Assembly (NCBI RefSeq): GCF_000172155.1
Contig: NZ_ABIZ01000001.1
Span: forward strand, 3,319,105-3,383,104
From: Verrucomicrobium spinosum DSM 4136 = JCM 18804
GTDB taxonomy: Bacteria; Verrucomicrobiota; Verrucomicrobiia; Verrucomicrobiales; Verrucomicrobiaceae
Direction of reading: 5' to 3'
DNA length: 64,000 nt
Position numbers and translations under genes: made by a program. Shown in pieces: positions 15,565-24,600 of this stretch. The number at the start of each line of letters is the position of its first letter. Position 1 is the stretch's first letter. Below the pieces are notes generated by a model that worked only from the letters and a program-made list of their open reading frames with translations, ran no database searches and was not told the origin of the DNA.

Positions 15565-17169
15565 ATGACAGACCCGCCGGAAACGGATGCTATCAAAGGG
15601 ATCGACCTGGCTGGCCGGTTGGCGGACTGGCCAAAGATGCTCGTCACTCATCTGGAAACTCAAGTGTTGCCGGAGTACTTCTTTGCGAGCCGGTGGTTCG
15701 GAGGCAAGAGGCGGACCCTCCAGCAATTGCGCGTTATTCGTGCGGTGCCGGGACCTTGGCCTGGCGAGGTTCGCCTTTTCATCGCTGAAGTGACTTATGC
15801 GGACTCGGAAAGGGAGGAATACCTGTTGCCCCTGGCGGTGGTGTCGAAGGTTCAACTCGACCACGAGGTGGAGGGGAAGCCCGCCACGATGGTCTCCAAA
15901 TTGGGGCCGGATGACGTCCTGGTGGATGCGCTTACGCTTCCGGCCTTTCGGGCTGCCCTGCTGGCGGTTCTGAGCGGGGCCGATACCATGGTGGGCGGTC
16001 TGAAGCCCGCGGGAGAAGGTCTGGCGGCTGCCTTGGAGGAATACGGCAGTGCGACCCGTTTTATGAGCGTGGAGCAGTCCAATGCCTCCGTCGCGGTGGG
16101 TCCCCGATTGTGGCTCAAGGTTTACCGTAAGCTTGAGCGGGGCCAGCACGTGGAGGTGGAGGTGATGAAACATTTGCACTGTTCAGGTGCCTTTGCCCAC
16201 ATTCCGCCTGTTCACGGCAGTTTGAGCCTTTCTACAGGGCAAGGAGAATCGACAGTGGCAGTCCTGATGGAGAGAGTCGGCCATGTGGGCGATGGCTGGG
16301 CCTCGGCACTCAACTGTCTGGCCAAAGGGTTCGACGAGCTGATGGTCGGCGATTTCCCTGGTTCTGCTGCTGTGGGGAGAGAGTTCCCTGCACCCATGCA
16401 GCGATTCTTGGCTCGTGCCCGGCAACTGGGACGGCGTACGGGGGAGTTGCATGGGGCTCTGGCCCTTCCGGGGGGCGAAGGGCGGGCCTTTGCTCCAGAA
16501 CCGTGGACGGCAGAAGATGCGCAACAATTGCAGCAGGCAACCCGTGATGCAGTGGAGCGGCTCCTGGCTAGCCTTCAAGCTGAAGCGGCGGCAAGGCCAC
16601 CCGAGTGGGCTCCCTTGGCAAGCCGGATTCTGAAAGGCCAGGATGCCTTGTTGGCCAGAATGGGAATGCCGCCATCCAACCTAGCCGGGGGGCAGAAGAT
16701 TCGCATTCATGGGGACCTTCACCTCGCGCAGGTGCTGGACACAGGGGTAGATTTCGTGTTCATCGACTTCGAAGGGGAACCCTCGCTGGCAATGAATGAG
16801 CGGAGGTTCAAGCGCCCTGCTCTAAAGGATGTGGCCGGAATGCTGCGCTCTTTTCAATATGCGGCTGCGGCGGCACTGAAGAATCGCTCCACGGAGGAGC
16901 GCTTGACGCTGGAGGAGGTGGCGATGGCCTGGGCCTCCGAGGCCTGTCGGAACTATTTGAAGGGGTATAGAGAGACGGCGGAGGGTAGGGGCTTTTTGCC
17001 GGATTCGGCGTTGGCGTTCGAAGATCAGTTGTCCATCCTGCTGCTGGAAAAGGTGGCGGCAGAGGTGCAGTACGAATTGAGCTACCGTCCGTCTTGGGCG
17101 GACATCCCATTGGGGGCGGTTTGCAGTTTGATAAATCCGGACAAATCCGCTTTCTCGAACTCGTTGTGA
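15565..17169 (+). CDS. Maltokinase-like protein (Mak/Pep2 family)
   Basis: A 534-residue cytoplasmic kinase-fold protein, starting at the ATG at 15565. The frame stays open upstream to 15451, but homology begins around LPEYFFASRWFGGKRRTLQ, the typical N-terminal cap of maltokinases. The catalytic core shows IRIHGDLHLAQVL (HGDxHxxQ, catalytic Asp) and FVFIDFEGEPSL (DFEGEP, metal-binding Asp), both diagnostic. The family makes maltose-1-phosphate from maltose and ATP for GlgE-type glucan synthesis, usually together with or fused to trehalose synthase. Here TreS and GlgE are absent from the window. Somewhat longer than stand-alone actinobacterial Mak (about 450). Confidence 0.85.
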   Translation: MTDPPETDAIKGIDLAGRLADWPKMLVTHLETQVLPEYFFASRWFGGKRRTLQQLRVIRAVPGPWPGEVRLFIAEVTYADSEREEYLLPLAVVSKVQLDHEVEGKPATMVSKLGPDDVLVDALTLPAFRAALLAVLSGADTMVGGLKPAGEGLAAALEEYGSATRFMSVEQSNASVAVGPRLWLKVYRKLERGQHVEVEVMKHLHCSGAFAHIPPVHGSLSLSTGQGESTVAVLMERVGHVGDGWASALNCLAKGFDELMVGDFPGSAAVGREFPAPMQRFLARARQLGRRTGELHGALALPGGEGRAFAPEPWTAEDAQQLQQATRDAVERLLASLQAEAAARPPEWAPLASRILKGQDALLARMGMPPSNLAGGQKIRIHGDLHLAQVLDTGVDFVFIDFEGEPSLAMNERRFKRPALKDVAGMLRSFQYAAAAALKNRSTEERLTLEEVAMAWASEACRNYLKGYRETAEGRGFLPDSALAFEDQLSILLLEKVAAEVQYELSYRPSWADIPLGAVCSLINPDKSAFSNSL

Positions 17170-17223
17170 TCCAACACTGTGGCGGATGTTCCCCCCGGGG
17201 GAGGTATTGAACAATTCTTCATC

Positions 17224-18501
17224 ATGCACCCCAAGCTTTTTGTACTCGGGTTGGTCTTTGCGGTGGGAATGTCTGGCAGCCTCACCAGCTGTAAAAGCCC
17301 TGTCAAGGAGCTTAGAGGAGATCGGGCTTTCATTAGCTACAGACCTCCTCCCGAGGGCTCCCACTACGTGAAGGTGGCGGTAAAAGATCTCATCGATGTC
17401 AAAGGGGAGGTCACCACGGCAGGCTCTGAGTACCTCTACAAGCATGCTGCGCCCGCGCAGCAAGATGCGGTCTGCATGAGGCCAGTGCGTCAGAGGAACG
17501 TCTGGATCGTCGGAAAGACAAACCTCAACGAGTTGGCGTTGGGGGTGACGGGCATCAACCATTACTTTGGCACCCCGAAGAACCATCTTGCTGGTGAGCG
17601 TCGGCTCATGCCAGGCGGTTCTTCCAGTGGGTCGGCGGTGGCGGTGGCCAACGGCAAGGCGGATATTGCAATCGGGACCGACACGGCGGGTTCCATCCGG
17701 ACACCCTCGGCATGCTGCGGAATATTTGGGCTGAAGACCACGAAAGGTCTCATCTCGTTGAAGGGGGTGCATCCCATTTCTCCAAAACACCTGGATACGG
17801 TGGGACCGATGGCCAACAATGTGCCCAAGCTTGTGGAAGGGATGGACCTGCTCAAACCTGGCACAGCCGCGGCGTATGCGGAGCAGGTGGCGGATCAACC
17901 CAGTGGCCGAGGCATTCGGGTGGGACGCCTCTACATTCCAGGCACGGACAAGGCTGTGGATGACGCGGTGGATCGAGCCCTCACGGAGGCGGGCTTCAAG
18001 ATTGTGCGGTTGAACAAGGCCTTCGAAGACGCTTGGGATCAGGCCCAGTCTCATGGCAACAACATCGCGGTAGCAGAAGGGTATGAGAGCGACAAGGAGT
18101 TTCTCGACAAACGCGGGGTGACATCTGCCACCAAGGCCGCCCTTTTGCTGGGGGATCTGAAGCATGATCGCCGTAGCTACGATGAGGCGCTGGCTTGGAA
18201 ATCGACGTGGCAGCGCATCCTGAATCGGAAATTTTTGCAAGTCGATTTCATTGCTTTGCCCACTTTGAAGGGCCCTCCCCTGCGGATCCCGTTCATCGGC
18301 AAGACGGCCGTTTTTGAGGCGCTTGTATTGGGCTATCAGAATACAGTCCCAGTGAATTACGCAGGAAATCCCGCTGTGGCCATTCCCATACCGCTTGAGA
18401 ACAAACGGATTCCGGTCACCAGCCTTCAGCTTATCGGGCCCAGAAATAGTGAAGCAAAGCTTTTGAACGCCGCCAGAATCGTTGCGTCCAAGAGCGCATG
18501 A
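17224..18501 (+). CDS. Lipoprotein amidase-signature hydrolase
   Basis: Amidase-signature enzyme with a Ser-cisSer-Lys triad. Start at ATG 17224 gives a lipoprotein signal: hydrophobic core VLGLVFAVGMSG, lipobox LTSC at about 21-24. The catalytic lysine is in VKVAVKDLIDVKG (K54). The cis-serine region is PGGSSSGSAVAVA (about 131-137), and the nucleophile region is GTDTAGSIRTPSACCG (about S157). The protein is about 425 residues, short compared with the usual 460-500; the loss is mostly in the middle and C-terminal part. Its stop overlaps the next start (ATGA), so the amidase and the TPR protein are translationally coupled. GatA is unlikely, because the protein is a lipoprotein and no gatB or gatC is present. 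An exported amidase on peptides or amides is the better guess. Confidence 0.82.
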   Translation: MHPKLFVLGLVFAVGMSGSLTSCKSPVKELRGDRAFISYRPPPEGSHYVKVAVKDLIDVKGEVTTAGSEYLYKHAAPAQQDAVCMRPVRQRNVWIVGKTNLNELALGVTGINHYFGTPKNHLAGERRLMPGGSSSGSAVAVANGKADIAIGTDTAGSIRTPSACCGIFGLKTTKGLISLKGVHPISPKHLDTVGPMANNVPKLVEGMDLLKPGTAAAYAEQVADQPSGRGIRVGRLYIPGTDKAVDDAVDRALTEAGFKIVRLNKAFEDAWDQAQSHGNNIAVAEGYESDKEFLDKRGVTSATKAALLLGDLKHDRRSYDEALAWKSTWQRILNRKFLQVDFIALPTLKGPPLRIPFIGKTAVFEALVLGYQNTVPVNYAGNPAVAIPIPLENKRIPVTSLQLIGPRNSEAKLLNAARIVASKSA

Positions 18502-19283
18502 TGTGCCTTCCCTCTTACCGCCTTGGCAATCGTGCTGGGGTGCTTCTCACGTCGGCCCTGCTGATCGCCGGGGTCTGTGTTCAGGCCGAGACTCCTGAGC
18601 AACTCATGAAGGAAGCTGATGCTCATGATACGAAGCTGGAGGCCTCGCAGGCGCTGGACGACTACTTGAAGCTTGAGCAGCTCCAGCCGAACAATGCGGA
18701 TGTCCTCGTGCGGATCGCCCGTCAGTACCGGCATCTGATGGCGGATGCCAAGTCCGCTGGCGAGAAGCAGCGGCTGGGTGCCACCGCTCTGGAGTACGGC
18801 CGCCGTGCAGCAGCGCTCGCTCCGATGAACTCCGACGCTCAGCTTTCCTGCGCGATCAGTTATGGCAAAATGCTGCCGCTACAGAGCAACAAGGAACAGG
18901 TGGCCTGCTCCAAGTTGATCAAGGAAGGGGCGGAAAAGGCGATCAGGCTGAACTCCAACAATGACCTGGCCTGGCACATCTTGGGCCGTTGGCATCGTGG
19001 AGTGGCGAGTGTTGGTGCGGTGAAAAAGGCTCTGGCGTCCATGATCTATGACAAGCTGCCTGACGCGACCAATGAGGAAGCAGCAGAGTGTCTGGAGAAG
19101 GCTGCCAAACTTAATCCCAACCGTTTGATGCATCAGATTGAGCTTGGTCGCACCTACGCCCAGATGGGCCGTACGGAAGAGGCCCGTCGAGTCCTTAAAC
19201 GGGGCTTGGCCATGCCGAGTGTGGAGAAGGATGATGCGGCCATGAAAGAGGCTGGGAGGGAAACGCTGGCATCTCTGAACTAA
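18498..19283 (+). CDS. Secreted TPR-repeat protein
   Basis: A 261-residue protein with signal peptide (MMCLPSYRLGNRAG, core VLLTSALLIAGVCVQA). TPR-type helices follow: ALDDYLKLEQLQPNNADVLVRIARQYRHLM, ATALEYGRRAAALAPMNSDAQLSCAISYGKML, a KEGAEKAIRLNSNNDLAWHILGRWHRGVA block and KAAKLNPNRLMHQIELGRTYAQMGRTEEARRVLKRGL. The pattern resembles the bacterial members of the RMDN (FAM82) group. The start codon overlaps the amidase stop by four bases. The TPR surface may therefore present or bind the amidase at the membrane. Ends 86 nt before the convergent asnB stop. Confidence 0.8.
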   Translation: MMCLPSYRLGNRAGVLLTSALLIAGVCVQAETPEQLMKEADAHDTKLEASQALDDYLKLEQLQPNNADVLVRIARQYRHLMADAKSAGEKQRLGATALEYGRRAAALAPMNSDAQLSCAISYGKMLPLQSNKEQVACSKLIKEGAEKAIRLNSNNDLAWHILGRWHRGVASVGAVKKALASMIYDKLPDATNEEAAECLEKAAKLNPNRLMHQIELGRTYAQMGRTEEARRVLKRGLAMPSVEKDDAAMKEAGRETLASLN

Positions 19284-19324
19284 GCGGTCGTCGTTCGTTT
19301 TTTTGAACCCCAAAACCTGACTCC

Positions 19325-19360
19325 GGGGCCTGTCGTCCGCTTAGGCGAGCGACAGGCCCC
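19325..19360. terminator. Bidirectional terminator-like hairpin
   Basis: Perfect 11-bp arms GGGGCCTGTCG (19325-19335) and CGACAGGCCCC (19350-19360) lie between the converging TPR and asnB genes. The 14-nt interior can itself pair partly. There is no long T run after either arm, so termination may rely on hairpin strength. Confidence 0.6.
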
Positions 19361-19368
19361 AGTTGCGT

Positions 19369-21372
19369 TCAGTGAGTGGTCACCGCAGGCAGGCCTTTCT
19401 CAGCCGGTGGGACGATGCTTGTCCAATCCGAAAGGCTACAGAGGGAGCTGTCTATGTACAGGTGATGCCACAGCTGGGTCGCCACCACGGCGGCGAGGCC
19501 CATCTCCACCGAGAGTCGAGGCATCGAGCCTTCACGTAGGTCTTGGTACGCTTTGCGCCATTGGTGCACGGCTGTGGCGTCGAAGTAGCCGCTTCGGTTG
19601 AGCGACTCCTCGCTCAACAGCTCATTGATGAACTCTGGTGAGGGATCCAGGTGGAAGCTGTCCAGCGGCGCACGGAAGATGACTTTGCCACGCTTGTAGA
19701 TGGAGGGGGGCACCCAGCGCTCTGCCAGCAGACGGAGAATGTGTTTGTCCCGAAAGCCGTTGAGCTTCCACTTCGGATGTAGCTTGGAGGTGAAATCAAA
19801 CACCTCCTCGTCCAAGAAGGGGTACCGTACCTCTACGGAGGAGTGCATGGCAACACGGTCGCCCTTGGCCTGGAGCAGGTGGCCTGCGAGGGTGACGCGG
19901 CCAGCCATCCAGACGCCGCGGTTGGAGGGGGCCCATTGTTTCGCCCGATTGAGGTCCATGTTGAGCGATTCCCAAGGCTCGATGGTGTCCAGCATGGGGC
20001 GCATGGCCTCACTGTAGAAGCGGAACTTCGTGATGCTGAGCAGCCCGAAGGAATCCACCCAGGCATTGGGACCGCCAATCACATCCTCGATCTGCCTGCG
20101 GATCGCGCGAGAGTACTGGGGGACCTTGTTCAACCGCAGGTAGCCGCGGCGCATCCAGTCGCTGAGGCGAACATTGGGTAGTACGTCAAGATACCCCAGC
20201 ACCTTGGCGAGCTTATACCACGGGTAGCCCATAAGCCACTCATCAGCGCCCTCGCCCGTGAGTACCACTTTTTGACCGCTGGCGTTCACCTTTTGAGCGA
20301 GCTGAAGCAGCGCCGCACATGACGTGTCGATCACCGGGGCCTCGGCCGCCTGAATGAGGCGCGGGTAGGTATTGAGAATGTCCTCTGTACGGAAGTTCTG
20401 AACTATCGGTGAAGGGGCACCAATGTATCGGGCCACCATGCTGGCTGCGTCCAGTTCATCCAAGTCAGGGTGGTCGACGCGGACAGTGTAGGTGTGCACA
20501 TTTTTACCCTGCAAATGGCAGGCCAGCGCCAGGATCATGCTGGAATCAACCCCGCCGGAGAGGTAGGAGCCCACGGGCACATCCGCACGTAGCCGCATGC
20601 CAACGGCGTGGAGCAAATGCTTCTCGAAGTCATCGACAAGGTTCTTTGCGTCGCCGTCCACCTCCTGCCCCTGGTCAGGGAAGTCCATTTTCCAGTAGGC
20701 GCGCTCGTCCAAGGTCGGACCCGCGCTCTGGCGACCCGGTTGGATCCGGAGGTAGTGGGCAGGCGGCAGCATGCGCACGCCCTCGAAGCAGGTGGTCGGC
20801 CCGGGGAGGGCGGCAAAGGTGAAGATTTGATCGATGCCCTTGTGGTCTGGCCGGGCGGGCACCATCCCTGAGGCCAGCAAGGCCTTGATCTCAGACGCGA
20901 AAAGCAACCAGTCTCCCTGTCGAGTCCAGAAGAGGGGGGCAATCCCAAATCGGTCACGTCCCAGGATCAGTTGCCTCTTGGAATCATCCCAAAGGGCAAC
21001 AGCGAACTGCCCCCGCAGTTTTTCAAAGAAGCCCTCCTGATAGTCTTCCCACAGGTGGGGCAGGATCTCGGTGTCGCAGTGGGTTCGCAGCACGTGTCCG
21101 CGTTCTGTGAGCTCGCGGCGCTTTTCAATGTGATCGAAGAGCTCGCCGTTGAAGACGACATGCACGTTCCCCGTCTCGTTTTTCATGGGCTGCTGCCCAT
21201 CGGCCAGTCCCACAATGCTCAGCCTTCGGGAGGCAAGCCCCACGCCTGGGCGGATGAAGAAACCCTCCTCGTCCGGACCCCTGTGCACGATAGCCCGGGC
21301 CATCCTTCGGAGGGCCTCTTCGGGCACGGTGCGTTCACCGCCGAGATCCAGCATGCCTGCAATGCCACACAT
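19369..21372 (-). CDS. asnB: Asparagine synthetase, glutamine-hydrolysing
   Basis: A 667-residue amidotransferase. The N-terminal Ntn glutaminase starts MCGIAGML with Cys2 as nucleophile and shows VHRGPDEEG, LASRRLSIVG and VVFNGELFDH. The synthetase domain has the PP-loop VPVGSYLSGGVDSSMILALA and downstream VVLTGEGADEWLMGYPWY. Large AsnB proteins of this size occur both as housekeeping enzymes and in polysaccharide or secondary-metabolite clusters, where they amidate other carboxylates. It diverges from the PKS gene with 241 bp between the starts, so shared control is possible. The upstream region includes an A-rich tract close to the start. No second asparagine synthetase is in view to decide its role. 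Confidence 0.93.
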   Translation of the reverse strand: MCGIAGMLDLGGERTVPEEALRRMARAIVHRGPDEEGFFIRPGVGLASRRLSIVGLADGQQPMKNETGNVHVVFNGELFDHIEKRRELTERGHVLRTHCDTEILPHLWEDYQEGFFEKLRGQFAVALWDDSKRQLILGRDRFGIAPLFWTRQGDWLLFASEIKALLASGMVPARPDHKGIDQIFTFAALPGPTTCFEGVRMLPPAHYLRIQPGRQSAGPTLDERAYWKMDFPDQGQEVDGDAKNLVDDFEKHLLHAVGMRLRADVPVGSYLSGGVDSSMILALACHLQGKNVHTYTVRVDHPDLDELDAASMVARYIGAPSPIVQNFRTEDILNTYPRLIQAAEAPVIDTSCAALLQLAQKVNASGQKVVLTGEGADEWLMGYPWYKLAKVLGYLDVLPNVRLSDWMRRGYLRLNKVPQYSRAIRRQIEDVIGGPNAWVDSFGLLSITKFRFYSEAMRPMLDTIEPWESLNMDLNRAKQWAPSNRGVWMAGRVTLAGHLLQAKGDRVAMHSSVEVRYPFLDEEVFDFTSKLHPKWKLNGFRDKHILRLLAERWVPPSIYKRGKVIFRAPLDSFHLDPSPEFINELLSEESLNRSGYFDATAVHQWRKAYQDLREGSMPRLSVEMGLAAVVATQLWHHLYIDSSLCSLSDWTSIVPPAEKGLPAVTTH

Positions 21373-21613
21373 AATCTTCGTATCGCTTTTGGTGGACTCT
21401 AAGGACAGTCTTTTCTGCGAAAATCTGTTGCATTAAAAAAAAGACAAAATGGAGGCAGGAAAAGCGCGACAAATCTCCTCACCGGGAATAGAAGGGGCTC
21501 AGTTTCTGCATGGTTGCGGAATTTCGTTGAAAATCGTTCATGCTTCCCGGAAGTGTAGATGTGTCGTACGGCAGTAATTCAGTGATTCACGTATATTTGA
21601 AGACAATTCTTGT

Positions 21614-24600
21614 ATGAATAAAGAAGGAATTGCCATCGTTGGTGTTGGATGTCGCTTCCCTGGTAAGGTTGCGGACATGGAGTCCTACTGGAAATTGCTT
21701 GCCGAGGGCCGTGAGGCCGTTGGTGAAGTGCCCGCAGACCGGTGGAATTTGGAGCGGTACTATGATGCGGAAGCCGGGATTCTCGGCAAATCGATCGCCA
21801 GCCGGGGTGGGTTCGTGGAATCACTCGAGCAGTTCGATCCCCAGTTCTTCGGCATCTCCCCTCGTGAAGCCCCATTTGTGGACCCGCAGCATCGTCTGCT
21901 CCTGGAGACTGCGTGGGAGGCCATTGAAGATGCCGGCCTGGTGCTGGACTTCGAGAAGGGGACCGATCTCGCCGTGTATGTGGGCATCTCCCACAACGAC
22001 TACCAGATCATCCAGGCCTCGCCGTATGATTCCTCGGGCATCAGCCCTCACACAGCTACGGGCAGCGCCCACAGCATTGCGGCCAACCGCATTTCCTACT
22101 GTCTGAATCTCACTGGCCCAAGTGTGGCCATGGACACTGCGTGCTCCTCCGCGCTCACTGCGGTGCATGCTGCGTGTGAGCACATCTGGAGCGGTCGTGG
22201 TGAAGTGGCCCTTGCGGGTGGCGTGACCATTATGATCAACCCTGGCGGGTTCATTGGCTTCTCCCAGGCGTCAATGTTGTCACCTGATGGTCGCTGCAAA
22301 GCGTTTGACGCCTCCGCCAACGGTTTTGTGCGTGGGGAAGGGGCTGGCATGGTCCTGCTGAAACCGCTGTCGAAAGCGATCGCCGATGGAGATCCCATTC
22401 ATGGCGTGGTGGTGGGCACTTCCATCAACCAGGATGGTCACACCAACGGTATCTCCCTGCCCAGCCCTGAGGCCCAGGCCCGGTTGGTGAGAGATGCCTG
22501 TCGCGATGCGGGTGTTGACCCCTCCAAGATCGGCTTTGTGGAAGCACATGGCACGGGTACCGCGGTGGGGGATCCCATTGAGGCGACCGCCCTTGCAGAA
22601 GCCCTTTGCGCCGGACGTGCCTCGGACGATCCGCTCCCCATTGGTTCAGTGAAGACAAACCTTGGCCACCTGGAAACCGCCGCAGGTGTGGCGGGGCTTC
22701 TGAAGGCTCTGCTGGTGCTGAAGCATCATCAGATTCCGCCGAGCCTGCATTTTGAGACCCCCAGCCCGCACATTGACTTCCCCGGGCTGAAGCTTCGTGT
22801 TCCCACCTCTTTGGAGCCGTTTCCGGCCATTGATGGTGAGCGCATCGTTGGGGTGAACTCCTTTGGATTCGGGGGTGCCAATGCCCATGTAATCGTGTCT
22901 GAAGCTCCTGCGCGTCCGCAGCCCGAAGGTCCGGTGATGGCTGACGGCCGCTCGTGGCCGCTCGTGCTTTCCGCCCGTTCGGAAGAGGCCCTGCGTGGTA
23001 ACGCGGCCCGTATCGCCGACTGGCTCGAAGCCCGATCCAACGCCAATGGAAGTACTCCGTTGCTGCCTGACCTGACTTATACTCTGGGTGCCCGTCGCAA
23101 TCATCACCAGTATCGCATGACGCTGGTGCCGCAGACGATGCCAGAGGCGATCGAAGAACTGCGTGCTTACGCTGCGGGGTCCCCGGGGCCGAAGGTGCAG
23201 GTCTCTTTCACTCCGCGGCCGGAGCAGGCGCCTAAAGTGGGCTTTGTGATGAGTGGTCAAGGACCCCAGTGGTGGGGCATGGGCCGTGAACTCATGAAGC
23301 ATGAGCCTGTGTTCCGCGCCACGATGGAGCGTTGTGCCGAGGCAATGAAGCCGTGGGCACGCTTCTCTCTGCTGGAGGAGTTGGCGAGAACGGAGGAAAC
23401 TTCCCAGGTGGCCCGCACGGAAGTGGGGCAGCCGGCGATCTTCGCCATGCAGGTGTCGCTCGCGGCACTGTGGCAGTCCTGGGGGGTGAAGCCTGCCGCA
23501 GTGGTGGGGCACAGCGTGGGTGAAGTGGCCGCCGCCTGTGTGGCTGGCATCTTCAGCATTGAGGAAGGAGCCCGCATCATCGTGCAGCGCGCCCGTTTCA
23601 TGGAAGACTGCGCCCGCGGTGAAGGCACCATGCTGGCCGTGGGGCTGTCCGAAGAAGAAGCCCGTGCAGTGATCGCACGTCATGACCGTACGGTGAGTAT
23701 CGCAGCCTTTAACGGCCCGCGCTCCCTGACCATGGCGGGCCCAAGAGTCTCCCTGGAAGCCATTCAGTCGGAGCTGGAGGGTCAGGGTGTCTTTGCCCGC
23801 CTCGTCAAGGTGGACCATCCCTTCCACCATGCGCTCATGCAACCCGCGGCAGATGCCCTCGTGGCAGCGCTGGCAGAGATGAAGCCGCTCGAAGAGACGG
23901 TGCCGTTCTTCAGCACGGTGACCGGTGAGCGCTGCTCGGGTGAGTCCTGTGACGCCGCCCACTGGGGGCGCGGCATCCGCCAGCCTGTGCTCTTCGCCCC
24001 GGCAGTGAACGCCCTCGCCGACTATGGTGTGGATGTCTGGCTGGAAATCAGCGCGCACCCGGCACTGGCTCATTCCATCCAGGAGTGCCTTACCGCGCGC
24101 GGTGTCAAGGCCCCCGTCCTTTCCTCGATTCGCCGCGAGCGTGAGCATGACACCATGCTTGAGACGGTGGCCAATTTGCACCGGAATGCGGTGGAGGTGG
24201 ACTTCTCTGCCATCACGCCGTCCCGCCGCCAGCTTGCCCTGCCTGCCTATGCGTGGGATCGCAGCCGCTGGTGGAGCGAGTCTCCCGACTGGAAAGAAGG
24301 TCGCCTTGGCAAGGGGGGGCGCGGTCTGCTTGACACTCGTCTGCCTCGCGCCACTCCGACGTGGTCGGCCCGTCTGGACTCCCGCCATATGGCCTTCTTG
24401 AAGGATCACAAGGTGGAGAGCCATGTCATCTTCCCTGCTGCAGGCTTTGTAGAGCTAGTGTTGGAAGCCGGGGTGCAGCTCTTTGAGGGGCGCCCGTTTG
24501 CCGTCGAGGACTTTGAGATCCGCAAGCCGCTCATCCTGCCGGAGAACCCGTCCGGCATCCAGTTGGAGGTGACCTACGACAGCAACGAGCGTACCTTCAC

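Noticed and set aside
22646-24424. 592-codon minus-strand ORF within the PKS gene
   Set aside because: Composition is His/Arg/Gly-rich as expected for the complement of GC-rich coding DNA; the PKS frame is certain.
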